A stretch of 64,000 bases of DNA. Source: an uncultured Leucobacter sp. (GTDB lineage: Bacteria; Actinomycetota; Actinomycetes; Actinomycetales; Microbacteriaceae). This document shows positions 50,309 through 58,855 of the stretch, in pieces. Within the stretch, counting starts at the first letter, position 1, and every line of letters begins with the position of its first letter. Below the pieces are notes generated by a model. That model worked only from the letters and a program-made list of their open reading frames with translations. It was not told where the DNA came from and made no database searches. The position numbers and the translations under genes were made by a program. Location: contig CALCJF010000103.1 in assembly GCA_937967375.1 (NCBI GenBank), forward strand, positions 62,001 through 126,000. The letters are read 5' to 3'.

Positions 50309-51033
50309 TTGATGCCCAGGATCCTGGCGAGATTGAGGCCCTCGACCGCGGCGCGATCTTCCGCCTTCGGAATCGCCCTTGCGATCTTCGCGCGCTCGAG
50401 GTCGAAGTGGTTGCCTGGCCAGTCCGTGCCCATCACGAGCTTGCTCGCGCCCAGTTGGCGGTAGGCCATCTGCACCTCGATCAGCTGCGTGCCCGAGGTT
50501 TCGAGGTAGACGTTTTCGTTGCGCTCGGCGACGATCATCGCCTCCATCACGTTCCAGACTGTGCCCATATGTGCGATCAGCACCGGCACATCTGAGAAGC
50601 CCTTAGCGATCTCCTCGATCGAGAGCGGCGCGCAGAAGGGGTCATCAAGTGCGTTGACGAGAATGGTCAGGCCGTTCTCTGATGCCGCACGAAAGATGGG
50701 GTCGAGCAGGCCATGGTCTGCGAAGTGGTAGCCGTGCATCGTCGGGTGCAGCTTGAGGCCCTTGAGGCCGAGCTTCGCCACCTGATTCACGACGTCGACT
50801 GCGTCGGCCTTGCGTGGGTCCACCTGGCCGAAGCCGATGATGCGCCCCCGCGAGTTTGCAACGGTTTCTGCGATGAAGTCGTTGTCGATCATCTGCCCGA
50901 GCGAGCAGCCGACGGCCATGTCAACGCCGGCCTGATCCATATGCTGGATCATGGTCTCAGGCGTGTACGACTCTGCGGTCAGGTAGTCAGAGTTGCCGCC
51001 TGCTTGCCAGGTGTTGTTGTATGCGTCGATGAT
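50305..51033 (-). CDS. Amidohydrolase_2 family metal-dependent hydrolase
   Basis: 242 residues from TTG 51033, 5 nt after AGGAG; no ATG fits. IIDAYNNTWQ replaces the usual D-x-H-x-H opening, so the first metal motif is altered. LKLHPTMHGYHFADHG, VLIAHMGTVWNVMEAM and KLVMGTDWPGNHFDLERA keep the other His and the final Asp of the amidohydrolase_2/decarboxylase family. Members include 2-amino-3-carboxymuconate semialdehyde and other aromatic-acid decarboxylases. First enzyme gene after the binding protein. Confidence 0.85.
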   Translation of the reverse strand: MIDAYNNTWQAGGNSDYLTAESYTPETMIQHMDQAGVDMAVGCSLGQMIDNDFIAETVANSRGRIIGFGQVDPRKADAVDVVNQVAKLGLKGLKLHPTMHGYHFADHGLLDPIFRAASENGLTILVNALDDPFCAPLSIEEIAKGFSDVPVLIAHMGTVWNVMEAMIVAERNENVYLETSGTQLIEVQMAYRQLGASKLVMGTDWPGNHFDLERAKIARAIPKAEDRAAVEGLNLARILGIK

Positions 51034-51075
51034 CAAGGTGACTCCTAATGTCGTGGTTTGCGGTGCGTGCGACAA

Positions 51076-51112
51076 GCGCTGTTCCCCACCCGCTCGGGGA
51101 GGGGAACAGCGC
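51076..51112 (-). terminator. Intra-operon stem-loop after the binding protein gene
   Basis: GCGCTGTTCCCC (51076-51087) pairs perfectly with GGGGAACAGCGC (51101-51112), loop 13 nt. It starts 5 nt past the binding-protein stop. Such stems usually cause partial termination or protect the upstream mRNA, giving more binding protein than downstream enzymes. Confidence 0.7.
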
Positions 51113-51117
51113 CTGAA

Positions 51118-52173
51118 TTACTTGAGCAGGCTGGTCTTCGAGCCGTAGACCTCGTCGAGCACCGAGGTGTCAACTACGGTCTTGGCGTCGATCGTCTTGC
51201 TGAGCGTGCCCGCCTCTACGAGGGCGTCGATGATGGCCTGCATCTTGTCGACGTCGACGCGCAGCACGCCGGTCGGTGATTCGATGAGCGACTTCTGAAT
51301 CTTCGCGGTCTGCTCTTCGGTTGCGAGGTCGAGGCCACCCGCCGGGTTGACCTCGTTCACCACGAGACCGGCAACCTCTTCGGGGTTCGCGTTCATGTAC
51401 TCGAAACCCTTGACGCTTGCGCGCATGAAGTTCACGATGGTCTCGCGATTCTTCTCGAGGTTTTCCTTGGTCGTTACGATCACGTTGCCGTAACTCGGCA
51501 CCCCGAGATCTTCGAGCAGCAGGGTGTGAGTCTTGACACCCTGCAGTTCAAGCGAGGCCCCCTGCGAGGTTGCGTAGCCTGCGTAGCCGCTGACCTGGCC
51601 GGTGGTGAGCTGCGAGGGGTCGGTGCCCGCAGATACGAACTGCACATCACCCTCGTCGATGCCCGCGGCGCGAACGAGTGCCTGGAACTGTGCGAGCGAG
51701 GCATCGGAGACCGCGATCGTGCGGCCCTTGAAATCGTTGATCGACTTGATCGGGTCATCGGCGAGGCTGATGATCGAGAACGGCGAGGTCTGGAAGACCG
51801 TACCGATGATCACAAGCGGCTGCCCGTCTTGTATTGCAACGAGGGCGTTCGTGTTGTCTTCGTCGCCGAGCAGAGCCTTGCCGGTAACCACCTGCTGCCA
51901 TGAAAGGATGTTCGAACCGCCTGCGGTGAACTCTGGCGTGATGCCTTCCTCGGCGTAGAAGCCCTGCTGGTCTGCGGCAAAGAAGCCGCCGAACTGGGTG
52001 AGTTTCAACCAGCCGAGCTGGTAGTTCACCTGAGTAGTGCCGCCGTCGCTGCCGGCGTCTGAGCCGCCCGCGCCACCGCCCGCGCACGCAGAGGCACCGA
52101 GCGCGAGCGCAATCGCAAGTGCGCTGGCCTGCAGCCCCCTGCGCAACCACCCGCTTCTCCGTTGAAGTTTCAT
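51118..52173 (-). CDS. ABC substrate-binding lipoprotein, NMT1/THI5-like
   Basis: 351 residues from ATG 52173 (AGGAAAA upstream). Lipoprotein signal with lipobox LGASAC, Cys30, then a Gly/Ser/Asp-rich linker. The mature part is NMT1/THI5-like: VNYQLGWLKLTQFGGFFAADQQGFYAEEGI and GSNILSWQQVVTGKALLG. Relatives bind thiamine pyrimidine, riboflavin, sulfonates, nitrate or aromatic acids. Head of the catabolic operon; the amount of product is probably boosted by the hairpin downstream. Confidence 0.92.
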   Translation of the reverse strand: MKLQRRSGWLRRGLQASALAIALALGASACAGGGAGGSDAGSDGGTTQVNYQLGWLKLTQFGGFFAADQQGFYAEEGITPEFTAGGSNILSWQQVVTGKALLGDEDNTNALVAIQDGQPLVIIGTVFQTSPFSIISLADDPIKSINDFKGRTIAVSDASLAQFQALVRAAGIDEGDVQFVSAGTDPSQLTTGQVSGYAGYATSQGASLELQGVKTHTLLLEDLGVPSYGNVIVTTKENLEKNRETIVNFMRASVKGFEYMNANPEEVAGLVVNEVNPAGGLDLATEEQTAKIQKSLIESPTGVLRVDVDKMQAIIDALVEAGTLSKTIDAKTVVDTSVLDEVYGSKTSLLK

Positions 52174-52321
52174 TTGATTTTCCTCACTTTGTTGGACTTC
52201 GTTGTACCAAAAGAGTCCGGTGATGCTCCCCGCATTGCCGTTGTCTTGCCATGTTGCCCGAGCAAAGCGGGGCCAGACAATCGCCAAGCTGTCAGTGAAT
52301 CTGTAGCCGCCCTGACACAAT

Positions 52322-52386
52322 GTCGCCTGCGCATTCTTGGCCATCAGAACCCAGGCATAGCGAATGTCACCTACTGCGCAGGCGAC
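52322..52386. promoter_or_regulatory. 12-bp inverted repeat upstream of the catabolic operon
   Basis: GTCGCCTGCGCA (52322-52333) and TGCGCAGGCGAC (52375-52386) are perfect inverted copies 41 bp apart, 150-215 bp above the operon's first ATG. TTGTCT/AGACAA lies nearer (about 52241-52282). The gap 52174-52556 has no gene and must hold the promoters of the operon and of the hemoglobin gene. PucR may bind here (inference). Confidence 0.5.
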
Positions 52387-52556
52387 TAAAACCAGCGCTC
52401 CGAGATCGCCGACGCATTCGCGTAGGCAGCATGCGCCGCACTCCTCCGCTCACGCGGCACCCACAAAAATGAGTAATTCTGCTCATGTACTCACTCCGCG
52501 CACTGCCTCATACTGATTTCAGCGAGTAGCCCGCAAGAAACTCGAAGGATGAGGAT

Positions 52557-52913
52557 ATGCGCGAGATATATGCCGAGCTCGGTGGCGCAGACGGTGTGCG
52601 CACCGCGGTCGCAGTGCTGTACCGTCGAGTGACCACCGACCCCGAGCTTTCGCACTGGTTCGAGGGAGTGGACCTCGAACGGTTGCAGGCTCATCAGAGG
52701 GCCTTCCTTGCAGCAGCGTTCGATGGGCCGTCGGCATTCGGAGGTCGCGACCTTGCGACCGCCCACGCTGAAATGGGGATCACAGACGCAGCCTTCGAGC
52801 GGATCGTCACCACTCTGCTCACCGCCCTCGCCGATCTCGGGGTGGCCCGCCCCGCCATCACCGCCGTCGCCGAACGTCTGGAGGGGCTCAGGTCTTCGAT
52901 CGTGACCGTCTAG
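52557..52913 (+). CDS. glbN: Group I truncated hemoglobin
   Basis: 118 residues from ATG 52557 (GGATGAGG upstream). 2-on-2 globin: IYAELGGADGVRTAVAVLYRRV, DLERLQAHQRAFLAAAFDGP (distal region and Gly motif), and FGGRDLATAHAEMGIT with the proximal His. Group I proteins bind oxygen and detoxify NO. The gene ends 33 nt from the convergent LuxR gene. The FGGRDL loop and short N-terminus are normal for group I. Confidence 0.9.
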   Translation: MREIYAELGGADGVRTAVAVLYRRVTTDPELSHWFEGVDLERLQAHQRAFLAAAFDGPSAFGGRDLATAHAEMGITDAAFERIVTTLLTALADLGVARPAITAVAERLEGLRSSIVTV

Positions 52914-52946
52914 ACGGGGTCGCAGCGCTCTTGTCGTGGCGAGGCT

Positions 52947-55655
52947 TCACACCCGCAGTTCGTGCCGGCCGCGGATTCCGAGTTTGGCATAGCTCGCCTG
53001 CAGGTGGTTGTTCACGGTGCGCGGGGAAAGAAATAGCCTGCTGGCGATCTCGTTGGAGCTGAGCCCCTGCGCTGCGAGCGACGCAATCTCTCGCTCCCGC
53101 GGGGTCAAGGGTTCGGCGCCATCCGAGAACTGCAGCAGGGGCGTGTTCGCACCCTCGCATGCAGCGAGGATCGCCGCCGACCGCCTCCGATCGGCGGCGG
53201 CTTCTCGACCGCGCCCCGCGGCCGCAGCTGCCTGCCCCGCAGACGCGAAGGCTTCAGCGGCATAGAGCATGATTCCGAGCGATTCCCACTCCACACCGAG
53301 CTCGCGCAGGGCAGGAGCGTCTGCTTCGGCCTCGGCTCGTGCGTGCCGAAGCCGCATGCCTACATGCGGGCTCGGATCGATCTCGGAGAGCTCATCGAGC
53401 ATCTCTGCCGCTTGTCGCGCATATTCGCGAGAGCCGAGCCTGGCGAGGTGCTGCAGGAAAGACGAGGCAACACCGTACGCCCCGAACGGCACGGCCCTGG
53501 TCGCGCTCTCTATGAACACCGCTGCGGCGCCGTCGAGATCTCCGGAGGTGCGAAGAATCCACCCCTCTGCGAGCGCCGTAAGCGAGTCGTCACGGTCGTA
53601 GCCTTCGTCCATACGCGCGCGGTATCCCCGAGCCGCATCCAGATCGCCCTGTTCGCAGGCGATGACGGCCAGCAGGCCGAGTGCCGGCGAACGAACCGCA
53701 CCTGGGCCGTGCAGCTCCGCACCGGTGACCGCGTCCCGCAACCAACGCGTTGCTGCGTCGAGTCGCCCACTCATCCAGAAGATGCGGCCCATGTTCAACT
53801 CGTTCATGCGGATCGCAAACTGATCGTCTTCTCGGATCGCATCGTGCAGTGAATCCACCACAGCCGCTCGGGCCTCGGCATACCGATCCGCGTCGATAAG
53901 CACACTCGCACGCACCATCTGCGCGCGCAGCATGGTGAACACGGGCTCGGAGCCCGCCGCATGCGCGACGGCAAGATCGGCTGCGGCAAGCGCTTCGTCA
54001 TGGCGGTGCATGTAACTGAGCGGCATCGCCGAGGCAAGTGCTGAGATGGCAGCGCCTGCGGGGTGCCCCGCAAGATATCCAGAAGCCTCCTCCACGCATG
54101 CGACGGCAGCCTTCGCCTTCAGGGTGTGCAGTTCGAGCGCGGCTTTCGAGAGCAGCAGCAGAGGCCGTTGTTCGGGGAGCTCCGCCTCGATCTCATCGAG
54201 TAGGGCGATTCCGCGGACGCTGCCGAGGGGATCCCCGCCGTACACTTCAGCACGCTTCGCGGCGATCTGCGCGAGCACCTGCGCCGGCGCTCCGGTGCTC
54301 CTGGCAAGCTGTTCGGCTTGTTCGAGAGAAGACAGCGCGTCCACGCCCCGACCCTGCGCCCACATGATGTCGGCGTGCAGCAGTATGGCCGAAAGCGCGG
54401 GATCCTCGGTATCGAGCGCGGCAGTAGCAAGTCGAGCTGCTACCCGCAGGTCGCGAGCCTGCTGCGCAAGCCGTGCGGTTCGTTCTAGGAGCGCGGGATC
54501 GGCGCTCTGACCGGCATCAAGACGCCAGTTCGCCACACGCAACTCGTCGGCGGGGTTCATACCGTGCCGCTCCACGATGTCTGCTTGCTCGACGAGCAGC
54601 GAGATGGCGCGAATTCTCGGCATCGCCTCACGAATCACGGCAGAGTAGTGCGGATGAGCGAGAGAAATAGCGATGCCGTGGCCGGACTCGTCGATGCTGA
54701 TCATATTGCGCGCCTCAAGATTCGCAAGCGCGGTCACTGCTTCGGGTCGCGAAAACTCGCTCATCGCGAGCGTCTGGCAGAGCGCGAGACGGTCGAGCAC
54801 GTCGCGTTCCTCACTCGTGAGCGCACGGAGTCTTGTGCTGATCAGATCCCGCAGCGCAGGGGTGCCCTCGGGAGCGCGCCCCAGCTGCCACACTCCGTCG
54901 ATTTCGATAAGCGCACCCGTGTGACGGGCTCCGATGGTGAGTTCGCGAAGAAAGAGCGGGTTCCCGCGGGAGGCGTGGTGCAGAGTCACCGCGTCACGGT
55001 GGGCGATCGGAGCTCCGAGCGCAGCACCGAGCAGTTCGGTGGTGCCCTCGATGGTGAGGGGTTCGAGGTCGATGCGACCGGCTCCGGCAGCCGACGCGAC
55101 CGGAAGTATCGCGTCGGGCAGCGGCTCACCCTCGGCGACAGTAGCCACCAGACACATGCGCCCGGCGATAACGAGCTGTGAGATGAGCGCGAGCGACACC
55201 GTGTCGGCTCTGCTCACGTCATCCAGCACAAGAACGACTCGCCGATCCCCCGCGAGATCAGTGATCACCGCGTTTCCCATCGTAAACAGGGTGATCGGAT
55301 CCGTTGCGCTCGGCAGTGGCGGCTGGCCAGGACCTCGAGCGATCGCAGGGGCGAAGGTGGCGAACGGAATCGCAGAGAGCGCGGGGTTGCCGCTGGCTTG
55401 GAGTCGGAACCACCCGTCGTCTTGCAGCGCTTCGCCGATTGCGTGCGCGAAACGCGTCTTCCCCACACCCGAAGCGCCGTAAACGAACACCGCAGGAGCC
55501 TCACGGCGCAGAGCGGTCAAGACACGATCGCGGTCTATGTCGCGCCCGGTGAGCGGCCATGTTCGATCGAGCGCGGAGAGCTCGGGCTCAGCCGACGCGC
55601 TGTGAGGATCGGAGACGCCATCGAGCGGTTCACGCTGTCGTGAAAACTGTTGCAT
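52947..55655 (-). CDS. LAL/MalT-type LuxR transcriptional regulator with AAA ATPase
   Basis: 902 residues from ATG 55655. The N-terminal AAA domain has Walker A VYGASGVGKTRFA (about 58-70) and Walker B VVLVLDDVSRAD. A long helical TPR-like middle (about 380-830) follows, then a LuxR/GerE HTH at the C-terminus: LTPREREIASLAAQGLSSNEIASRLFLSPRTVNNHL. This is the LAL architecture (large ATP-binding LuxR regulators), active when ATP and a ligand are bound. Divergent from the Ig-repeat adhesin with three 21-bp-phased repeats in between, its probable binding sites. The signal is unknown. Confidence 0.9.
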   Translation of the reverse strand: MQQFSRQREPLDGVSDPHSASAEPELSALDRTWPLTGRDIDRDRVLTALRREAPAVFVYGASGVGKTRFAHAIGEALQDDGWFRLQASGNPALSAIPFATFAPAIARGPGQPPLPSATDPITLFTMGNAVITDLAGDRRVVLVLDDVSRADTVSLALISQLVIAGRMCLVATVAEGEPLPDAILPVASAAGAGRIDLEPLTIEGTTELLGAALGAPIAHRDAVTLHHASRGNPLFLRELTIGARHTGALIEIDGVWQLGRAPEGTPALRDLISTRLRALTSEERDVLDRLALCQTLAMSEFSRPEAVTALANLEARNMISIDESGHGIAISLAHPHYSAVIREAMPRIRAISLLVEQADIVERHGMNPADELRVANWRLDAGQSADPALLERTARLAQQARDLRVAARLATAALDTEDPALSAILLHADIMWAQGRGVDALSSLEQAEQLARSTGAPAQVLAQIAAKRAEVYGGDPLGSVRGIALLDEIEAELPEQRPLLLLSKAALELHTLKAKAAVACVEEASGYLAGHPAGAAISALASAMPLSYMHRHDEALAAADLAVAHAAGSEPVFTMLRAQMVRASVLIDADRYAEARAAVVDSLHDAIREDDQFAIRMNELNMGRIFWMSGRLDAATRWLRDAVTGAELHGPGAVRSPALGLLAVIACEQGDLDAARGYRARMDEGYDRDDSLTALAEGWILRTSGDLDGAAAVFIESATRAVPFGAYGVASSFLQHLARLGSREYARQAAEMLDELSEIDPSPHVGMRLRHARAEAEADAPALRELGVEWESLGIMLYAAEAFASAGQAAAAAGRGREAAADRRRSAAILAACEGANTPLLQFSDGAEPLTPREREIASLAAQGLSSNEIASRLFLSPRTVNNHLQASYAKLGIRGRHELRV

Positions 55656-55779
55656 ATGCGAGAAACCTCACAGTCTTCGTACTGATCTCCTCGGCGAGAG
55701 CCGGCCCACGGGCACCTGCCCGCCGATACAGAGAATCATACGATCAGCACAGCTCCGGCGGTACTCCTGCCGTCAGGGT

Positions 55780-55830
55780 GAGTAACCGGGAAAAGCGGCT
55801 GAGTAATCGGACAGCAGAGTTGGGTAACCG
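55780..55830 (+). promoter_or_regulatory. Three direct repeats at exact 21-bp spacing
   Basis: GAGTAACCG at 55780, GAGTAATCG at 55801 and GGGTAACCG at 55822 start exactly 21 bp apart (two helical turns), on one face of the DNA, between the LuxR start (55655) and the adhesin start (55927). This is how multimeric MalT/LAL-type activators are presented with sites. Confidence 0.65.
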
Positions 55831-55926
55831 CTACCCGTGACCGGCGCTCGAGATACCGGAATCGTTGCAGTATCGGCAAATGCCGAACCGAGCAGCCTCG
55901 CTCGCGACCTCTCCACGAAGGACACC

Positions 55927-58359
55927 ATGTCATCACATCTCAGCACCCGGCGACGCAAAGGCGTCGCACTCGCTCTGTGCCGCACCGTCACAGCGGGACT
56001 ACTCGGGCTCGGGCTCGCAACCGGAGCGGCGCTGCCAGCACTCGCCGACGCCGCATCCGACAGTGCGGAGCCCGTCGTCGAGCAGGCCCCGCTGCCGGAC
56101 TCGGACGCACCTGCCCCTGTTGCCGACATCGAGACCGTACCCGACGCTAGCGGCGATCCCGCGACTGAAGGGGAGCCCGAGGCGCCCACTGAGACTGGAA
56201 CTGCAGAAGTGCCCGAGGCCGAGACCCCACTCGAGGAGGCAGCGCCCGAGTCCACTGATGAACAGACAGCCGATAGCGGCTCGGTTGCGGACGCCGGGGG
56301 TGAGAAAACAACCGCGAATCTGAACCGCATCGGCGCGGCAGAGGTCAAAGATGAGCCGCAGCAGGCTGGCGACGCTCCGCAGGAGGCCGGCCCGAACCAG
56401 GCCCCGCTCGCGGTGAATGACACCTACGAAATGCATGAGGGCACTACCCTTTCAGTGAGCGCACCAGGGCTGCTCGGCAACGACAGCGACCCCGACGGCG
56501 AGTTTCTGCAAATCACCAACCACACGCTCCCGGCCACTGGCACACTGAACACCGTCGATTTCGGTGGGGCGTTCTCATACACCGCACCCGCGGGGTTCAC
56601 GGGCGACGTCGTGTTCACCTACTCGGTGCGCGACGCCGACGGGGCGACCGCGCCCGGCACAGTCACCATTACGGTGAAGCCCGCTGGTGAGCCGGTCTTG
56701 CAGCCTCCCGTGACCACCGCAGACGAGTACTTCTACGCAGTGGGCACCCCTCTCTACATCGCAGCCCCCGGGGTGCTCGCGAATGACGACCTGCGCGGCG
56801 AGATTGCCACGGTGTCATTGAAGTACGCCCCCTCGAATGTGCAGGTGCAGGTGAATCCCGACGGCTCATTCCTCTGGCAGGGCGCGCAATACGCCGCATA
56901 TCGCTGGTTCCTGTACGAGGTGTGCACAATCGGAGGTTGCTCTGAGGGACAGGTCACGTTCACACCCGCTGCCGAGGGCGAGGACCCCTCTGGCCCGTCC
57001 GGCCCGCCGAACAAGCCACCGTTCGCGGCGAACGACACCGCGACCGTGGTCGAGGGACAGACCGTGGTGGCATCGCCGCCCGGAGTGCTCGCCAACGACA
57101 GCGATCCCGACGGCGATCCGCTCACCGTGATCGACTACGCCACCCCCGCGCACGGCTCCGTCGTGATCTTCGGCGACGGCTCGTACAGCTACATGGCGGA
57201 GAGCGGATACACGGGACCGGTCGACATCTTCTACACGGTCTCGGACGGCGAGGAACAGGCCACCGCCTCACTGCGCGTCACGGTGCACTCGAAGACCGCC
57301 CCAGTCGCGGTGGACGACCACTACACCGTGGTCGCGGGCGAGACGCTCGACGTGCCCGCACCCGGCGTGCTCGGCAACGACAGCGACCCCGACGGCGATC
57401 AGCTGGCGCTGATCAGCTCCACCTCGCCCCAGCACCACGCACTCAAGGCGACTTGGATCGACGGCAGGATCCAGTACAAGCCCATCATCGGCTACACCGG
57501 ACCCGACCAGTTCACCTATACCGTCACCGACTGGAAGGGCGGCGAGTCGACGGCGACGATCTACATCGACGTCGTCTCCCCAGGCGAGACGAACCACGCG
57601 CCCGTCGCCGTCGACGACAAGTACACGGTCGCCGCGGGCGAGACCCTCACCGTGCCGGCGCCGGGTCTGCTGGCGAACGATACCGATGAAGACGGCGATG
57701 CGCTCACCGTCGCGATGGTCCAGTCCGCTGCACACGCAGAGGTGCAGAGCGTTCAGTTCAATGGGGCGCTGGTCTACAAGCCGGAGCCGGGATTCACCGG
57801 TGTCGAGACGTTCAGCTACCGGGTGTCGGACGGTGTGGACTCTCGTTTCGCCCAGGTTTCCATCACGGTCACAGCAGCGCCGGCCCAGCCGCACGCGGTC
57901 GACGACGCCTACCAGGCAACGACGGGCAAGACGCTCGAGATTGCGGCGCCCGGCCTGCTCGGCAACGACGTGTGCGGCGAGCCCTGGACGCCGACGGTGC
58001 ACGGCGCCGGCGATCCCCTGAACGGCACGCTGAACTGGAACGCCGACGGATCCTTCACCTACACGCCCGATGCCGGCTACGTCGGCGAAGACGGCTTCGG
58101 CTACCAGATGAGCTGCGGCACAGGTCTCTATACGGGTGAGGTCGTCATCACGGTCGGCGCGGCCATTCCCGAGCAGCCCGGGCAGCCCAACGGGTCGGAT
58201 AATCCCACGCCGGGTACGCCGACCGCGCAGCCGAGCGGCGATGTGCTCGCTCGCACGGGCAGCAGCGCGCAGCCAGAAATGCTGCTCGCGGCGAGCATCG
58301 CGATCCTGCTTGGAATCATCGCGGTACTCGGAGCCTCACGCCGACGCGCACGACGGTAG
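55927..58359 (+). CDS. Tandem Ig-like/cadherin-like surface adhesin with LARTG anchor
   Basis: 810 residues from ATG 55927 (AAGGA 7 nt before; a longer GTG start at 55837 has no support). Signal peptide (core about 18-40, ALADAAS), then an acidic Pro/Glu-rich stalk (about 45-150). Six tandem Ig-like modules of about 95 residues follow, each opening A(V/A)(D/N)D-x-Y/T-x-V and containing APGLLGNDSDPDG(D/E). The Asp-rich DSDPDGD turns suggest calcium binding. End: LARTGSSAQPE, hydrophobic helix, RRRARR, an LAxTG anchor. Divergent LAL regulator and iterons suggest tight control. Confidence 0.88.
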   Translation: MSSHLSTRRRKGVALALCRTVTAGLLGLGLATGAALPALADAASDSAEPVVEQAPLPDSDAPAPVADIETVPDASGDPATEGEPEAPTETGTAEVPEAETPLEEAAPESTDEQTADSGSVADAGGEKTTANLNRIGAAEVKDEPQQAGDAPQEAGPNQAPLAVNDTYEMHEGTTLSVSAPGLLGNDSDPDGEFLQITNHTLPATGTLNTVDFGGAFSYTAPAGFTGDVVFTYSVRDADGATAPGTVTITVKPAGEPVLQPPVTTADEYFYAVGTPLYIAAPGVLANDDLRGEIATVSLKYAPSNVQVQVNPDGSFLWQGAQYAAYRWFLYEVCTIGGCSEGQVTFTPAAEGEDPSGPSGPPNKPPFAANDTATVVEGQTVVASPPGVLANDSDPDGDPLTVIDYATPAHGSVVIFGDGSYSYMAESGYTGPVDIFYTVSDGEEQATASLRVTVHSKTAPVAVDDHYTVVAGETLDVPAPGVLGNDSDPDGDQLALISSTSPQHHALKATWIDGRIQYKPIIGYTGPDQFTYTVTDWKGGESTATIYIDVVSPGETNHAPVAVDDKYTVAAGETLTVPAPGLLANDTDEDGDALTVAMVQSAAHAEVQSVQFNGALVYKPEPGFTGVETFSYRVSDGVDSRFAQVSITVTAAPAQPHAVDDAYQATTGKTLEIAAPGLLGNDVCGEPWTPTVHGAGDPLNGTLNWNADGSFTYTPDAGYVGEDGFGYQMSCGTGLYTGEVVITVGAAIPEQPGQPNGSDNPTPGTPTAQPSGDVLARTGSSAQPEMLLAASIAILLGIIAVLGASRRRARR

Positions 58360-58410
58360 GCGCCACGATCCCGCTGCATCTTGCAGCACTCATCAACACC
58401 ACACCCACAA

Positions 58411-58459
58411 CTCACAACTCACTACTCACTACTCACTACTCACTACTCACTACTCACAA
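58411..58459 (+). repeat. Heptanucleotide microsatellite (CTCACTA)5 flanked by CTCACAA
   Basis: Seven units of 7 nt: one CTCACAA, five CTCACTA, one CTCACAA. It lies in the leader 18-66 nt before the ATG at 58477, just ahead of the GGATAGGA ribosome-binding site. Copy-number change would alter spacing in steps of seven. Confidence 0.85.
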
Positions 58460-58476
58460 CGGATAGGAACACGATC

Positions 58477-58854
58477 ATGGGAATCTTCAAGCAATTCGGA
58501 GATATGAAGAAGATGGTGCAGGCCGCTCCCGGCCTCATCGAACAGGCGCAGGCCCTCCAGGGACAGGCTGCACAGTACCAACAGTCGATGGATGCGATGG
58601 CGATCCACTCACTCACCGCCGAACCTCAGCCAGGAAACCTCGACCCGATCGCCGGCGTCGACCTCGAGCGCTACGCACGTATCGTGAAAGGCATCGCCCC
58701 TTACGGCTACGACGACTCAAAACTCGTGGAAGTCGCTGCCGGACTCGGTATCGACGCAGCCTCATGGGCCGAAGCCCAGTCCGGCTGGGCGGCGAGAATC
58801 CAGGCGGATCGCGGCGTCGGCCGCCGCTTCAACGAGATCTACACGGCGGTGTGA
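58477..58854 (+). CDS. Hypothetical protein
   Basis: 125 residues from ATG 58477. Opens MGIFKQFGDMKKMVQAAPGLIEQAQALQGQAAQYQQSMD, an amphipathic Gln/Met/Ala-rich helix without a signal peptide. The rest has a mixed fold with YARIVKGIAPYGYDDSKLVEVAAGLGI. No family recognised. The next gene begins 1 nt after its stop and has a related start (MGFFSDLHKLGKI), so the two are probably diverged relatives or partners. A heptamer microsatellite lies in its leader. Confidence 0.65.
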   Translation: MGIFKQFGDMKKMVQAAPGLIEQAQALQGQAAQYQQSMDAMAIHSLTAEPQPGNLDPIAGVDLERYARIVKGIAPYGYDDSKLVEVAAGLGIDAASWAEAQSGWAARIQADRGVGRRFNEIYTAV

Positions 58855-58855
58855 C

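Noticed and set aside
55837..55926. GTG start 30 codons upstream for the Ig-repeat adhesin
   Set aside because: The extension lacks a ribosome-binding site and would put the signal peptide inside the protein. ATG 55927 follows AAGGA.
58411..58459. CRISPR array
   Set aside because: Units are 7 nt with no spacers; it is a simple microsatellite and no cas gene is near.
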